A stretch of 6,295 nucleotides of DNA, from contig CALCKS010000143.1 of the NCBI GenBank assembly GCA_937965895.1, positions 1 to 6,295 of the forward strand, read 5' to 3'. This stretch comes from an uncultured Campylobacter sp. (GTDB lineage: Bacteria > Campylobacterota > Campylobacteria > Campylobacterales > Campylobacteraceae). The position numbers were made by a program, and so were the translations under genes. Of the stretch, positions 6,140 through 6,295 are shown piece after piece; within the stretch, counting starts at the first letter, position 1; each line of letters starts with the position of its first letter. The notes under the pieces are model-generated. The model did not search any database. It was not told where the DNA came from and was given only the letters and a program-made list of their open reading frames with translations.

Positions 6140-6295
6140 AATTTCCTCCTACTCTGTGACCTTGACCGCTAGCTATTAGCTGGGCCTCAAATTCTCTAAA
6201 AGCTCGCATCGTGTTGAGCGTGCCTTGATTTAGTCCGTGTGGGTTTGTCGTAGCATTGTTTGGCACGTTGCGCCCGCTACCCCCTTGCGTCTTGG
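6126..6295 (-). CDS. 3' end of an unidentified upstream gene (5' end outside window)
   Basis: One minus-strand frame is open from the right edge (first full codon at 6293) to a TGA at 6128-6126, giving the last 55 residues; the other two frames have stops. The tail is low complexity and Asn/Gly/Thr-rich at first ('RNVPNNATTNPHGLNQGTL'), then has a helical 'MRAFREFEAQLIASG' and ends 'GHRVGGNYDDK'. The stop overlaps the start of the DUF6475 gene by 14 bp, and the AGGAGG of that gene lies inside this one, so the two belong to one transcript. Phage replication initiators often end in a flexible linker before a short C-terminal peptide and precede the loader gene, so an initiator is a fair guess, but no diagnostic motif is present and I name no function. 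Confidence 0.62.
   Translation of the reverse strand, partial: KTQGGSGRNVPNNATTNPHGLNQGTLNTMRAFREFEAQLIASGQGHRVGGNYDDK

Noticed and set aside
1..6295. CRISPR array, tRNA gene, insertion sequence, integrase or att site
   Set aside because: I saw no spaced direct repeats, cloverleaf-like sequence, transposase or recombinase motif on either strand. The prophage ends must lie outside the window.

Overview
The window is a stretch of a tailed-phage genome, almost certainly an integrated prophage of an epsilonproteobacterium (Campylobacter or a close relative). The evidence is the gene content (terminase, portal, MuF-type head protein and scaffold/protease in order), the moderately AT-rich DNA with many ATA and AAA codons, and strong AGGAGG ribosome sites. 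The genus is inferred from style rather than from a diagnostic gene.

Every gene I accept lies on the minus strand, so transcription runs from high to low coordinates. In that order the window holds: the 3' end of an unidentified gene (6295-6126); a DUF6475-type protein resembling phage replication helicase-loader or organiser proteins; a 60-residue orphan; a small zinc-cysteine HNH nuclease; a DUF1064 nuclease-fold protein; a 119-residue orphan ending in a textbook sliding-clamp-binding pentapeptide (QLTLF); the terminase small and large subunits; a DUF1073-type portal; a phage Mu F-like head morphogenesis protein; and the first 170 codons of a DUF2213 scaffold/prohead-protease-like protein that runs off the left edge. 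That last gene has no stop codon inside the window.

The genes are packed like one operon. Most start codons overlap, or lie within a few bases of, the previous stop. The largest gap is 45 bp, between terminase and portal, and it contains a hairpin that covers the portal ribosome site. No stretch over 300 bases lacks a gene. No tRNA, rRNA, CRISPR array, insertion sequence, integrase or attachment site is visible.

The right part (about 6295-4360) looks like a replication/recombination module and the left part (4352-1) a DNA packaging and capsid assembly module. The terminase pair would cut and pump concatemeric DNA through the portal into a prohead built with the MuF protein and the DUF2213 protein. 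Base composition drops from about half GC in the DUF6475 gene to about a third GC around the clamp-motif gene and terS, which fits mosaic assembly of the two modules.

Most of this is a conventional phage layout. The best candidate for something undescribed is the 119-residue protein with the C-terminal clamp motif, placed between the nucleases and the terminase.
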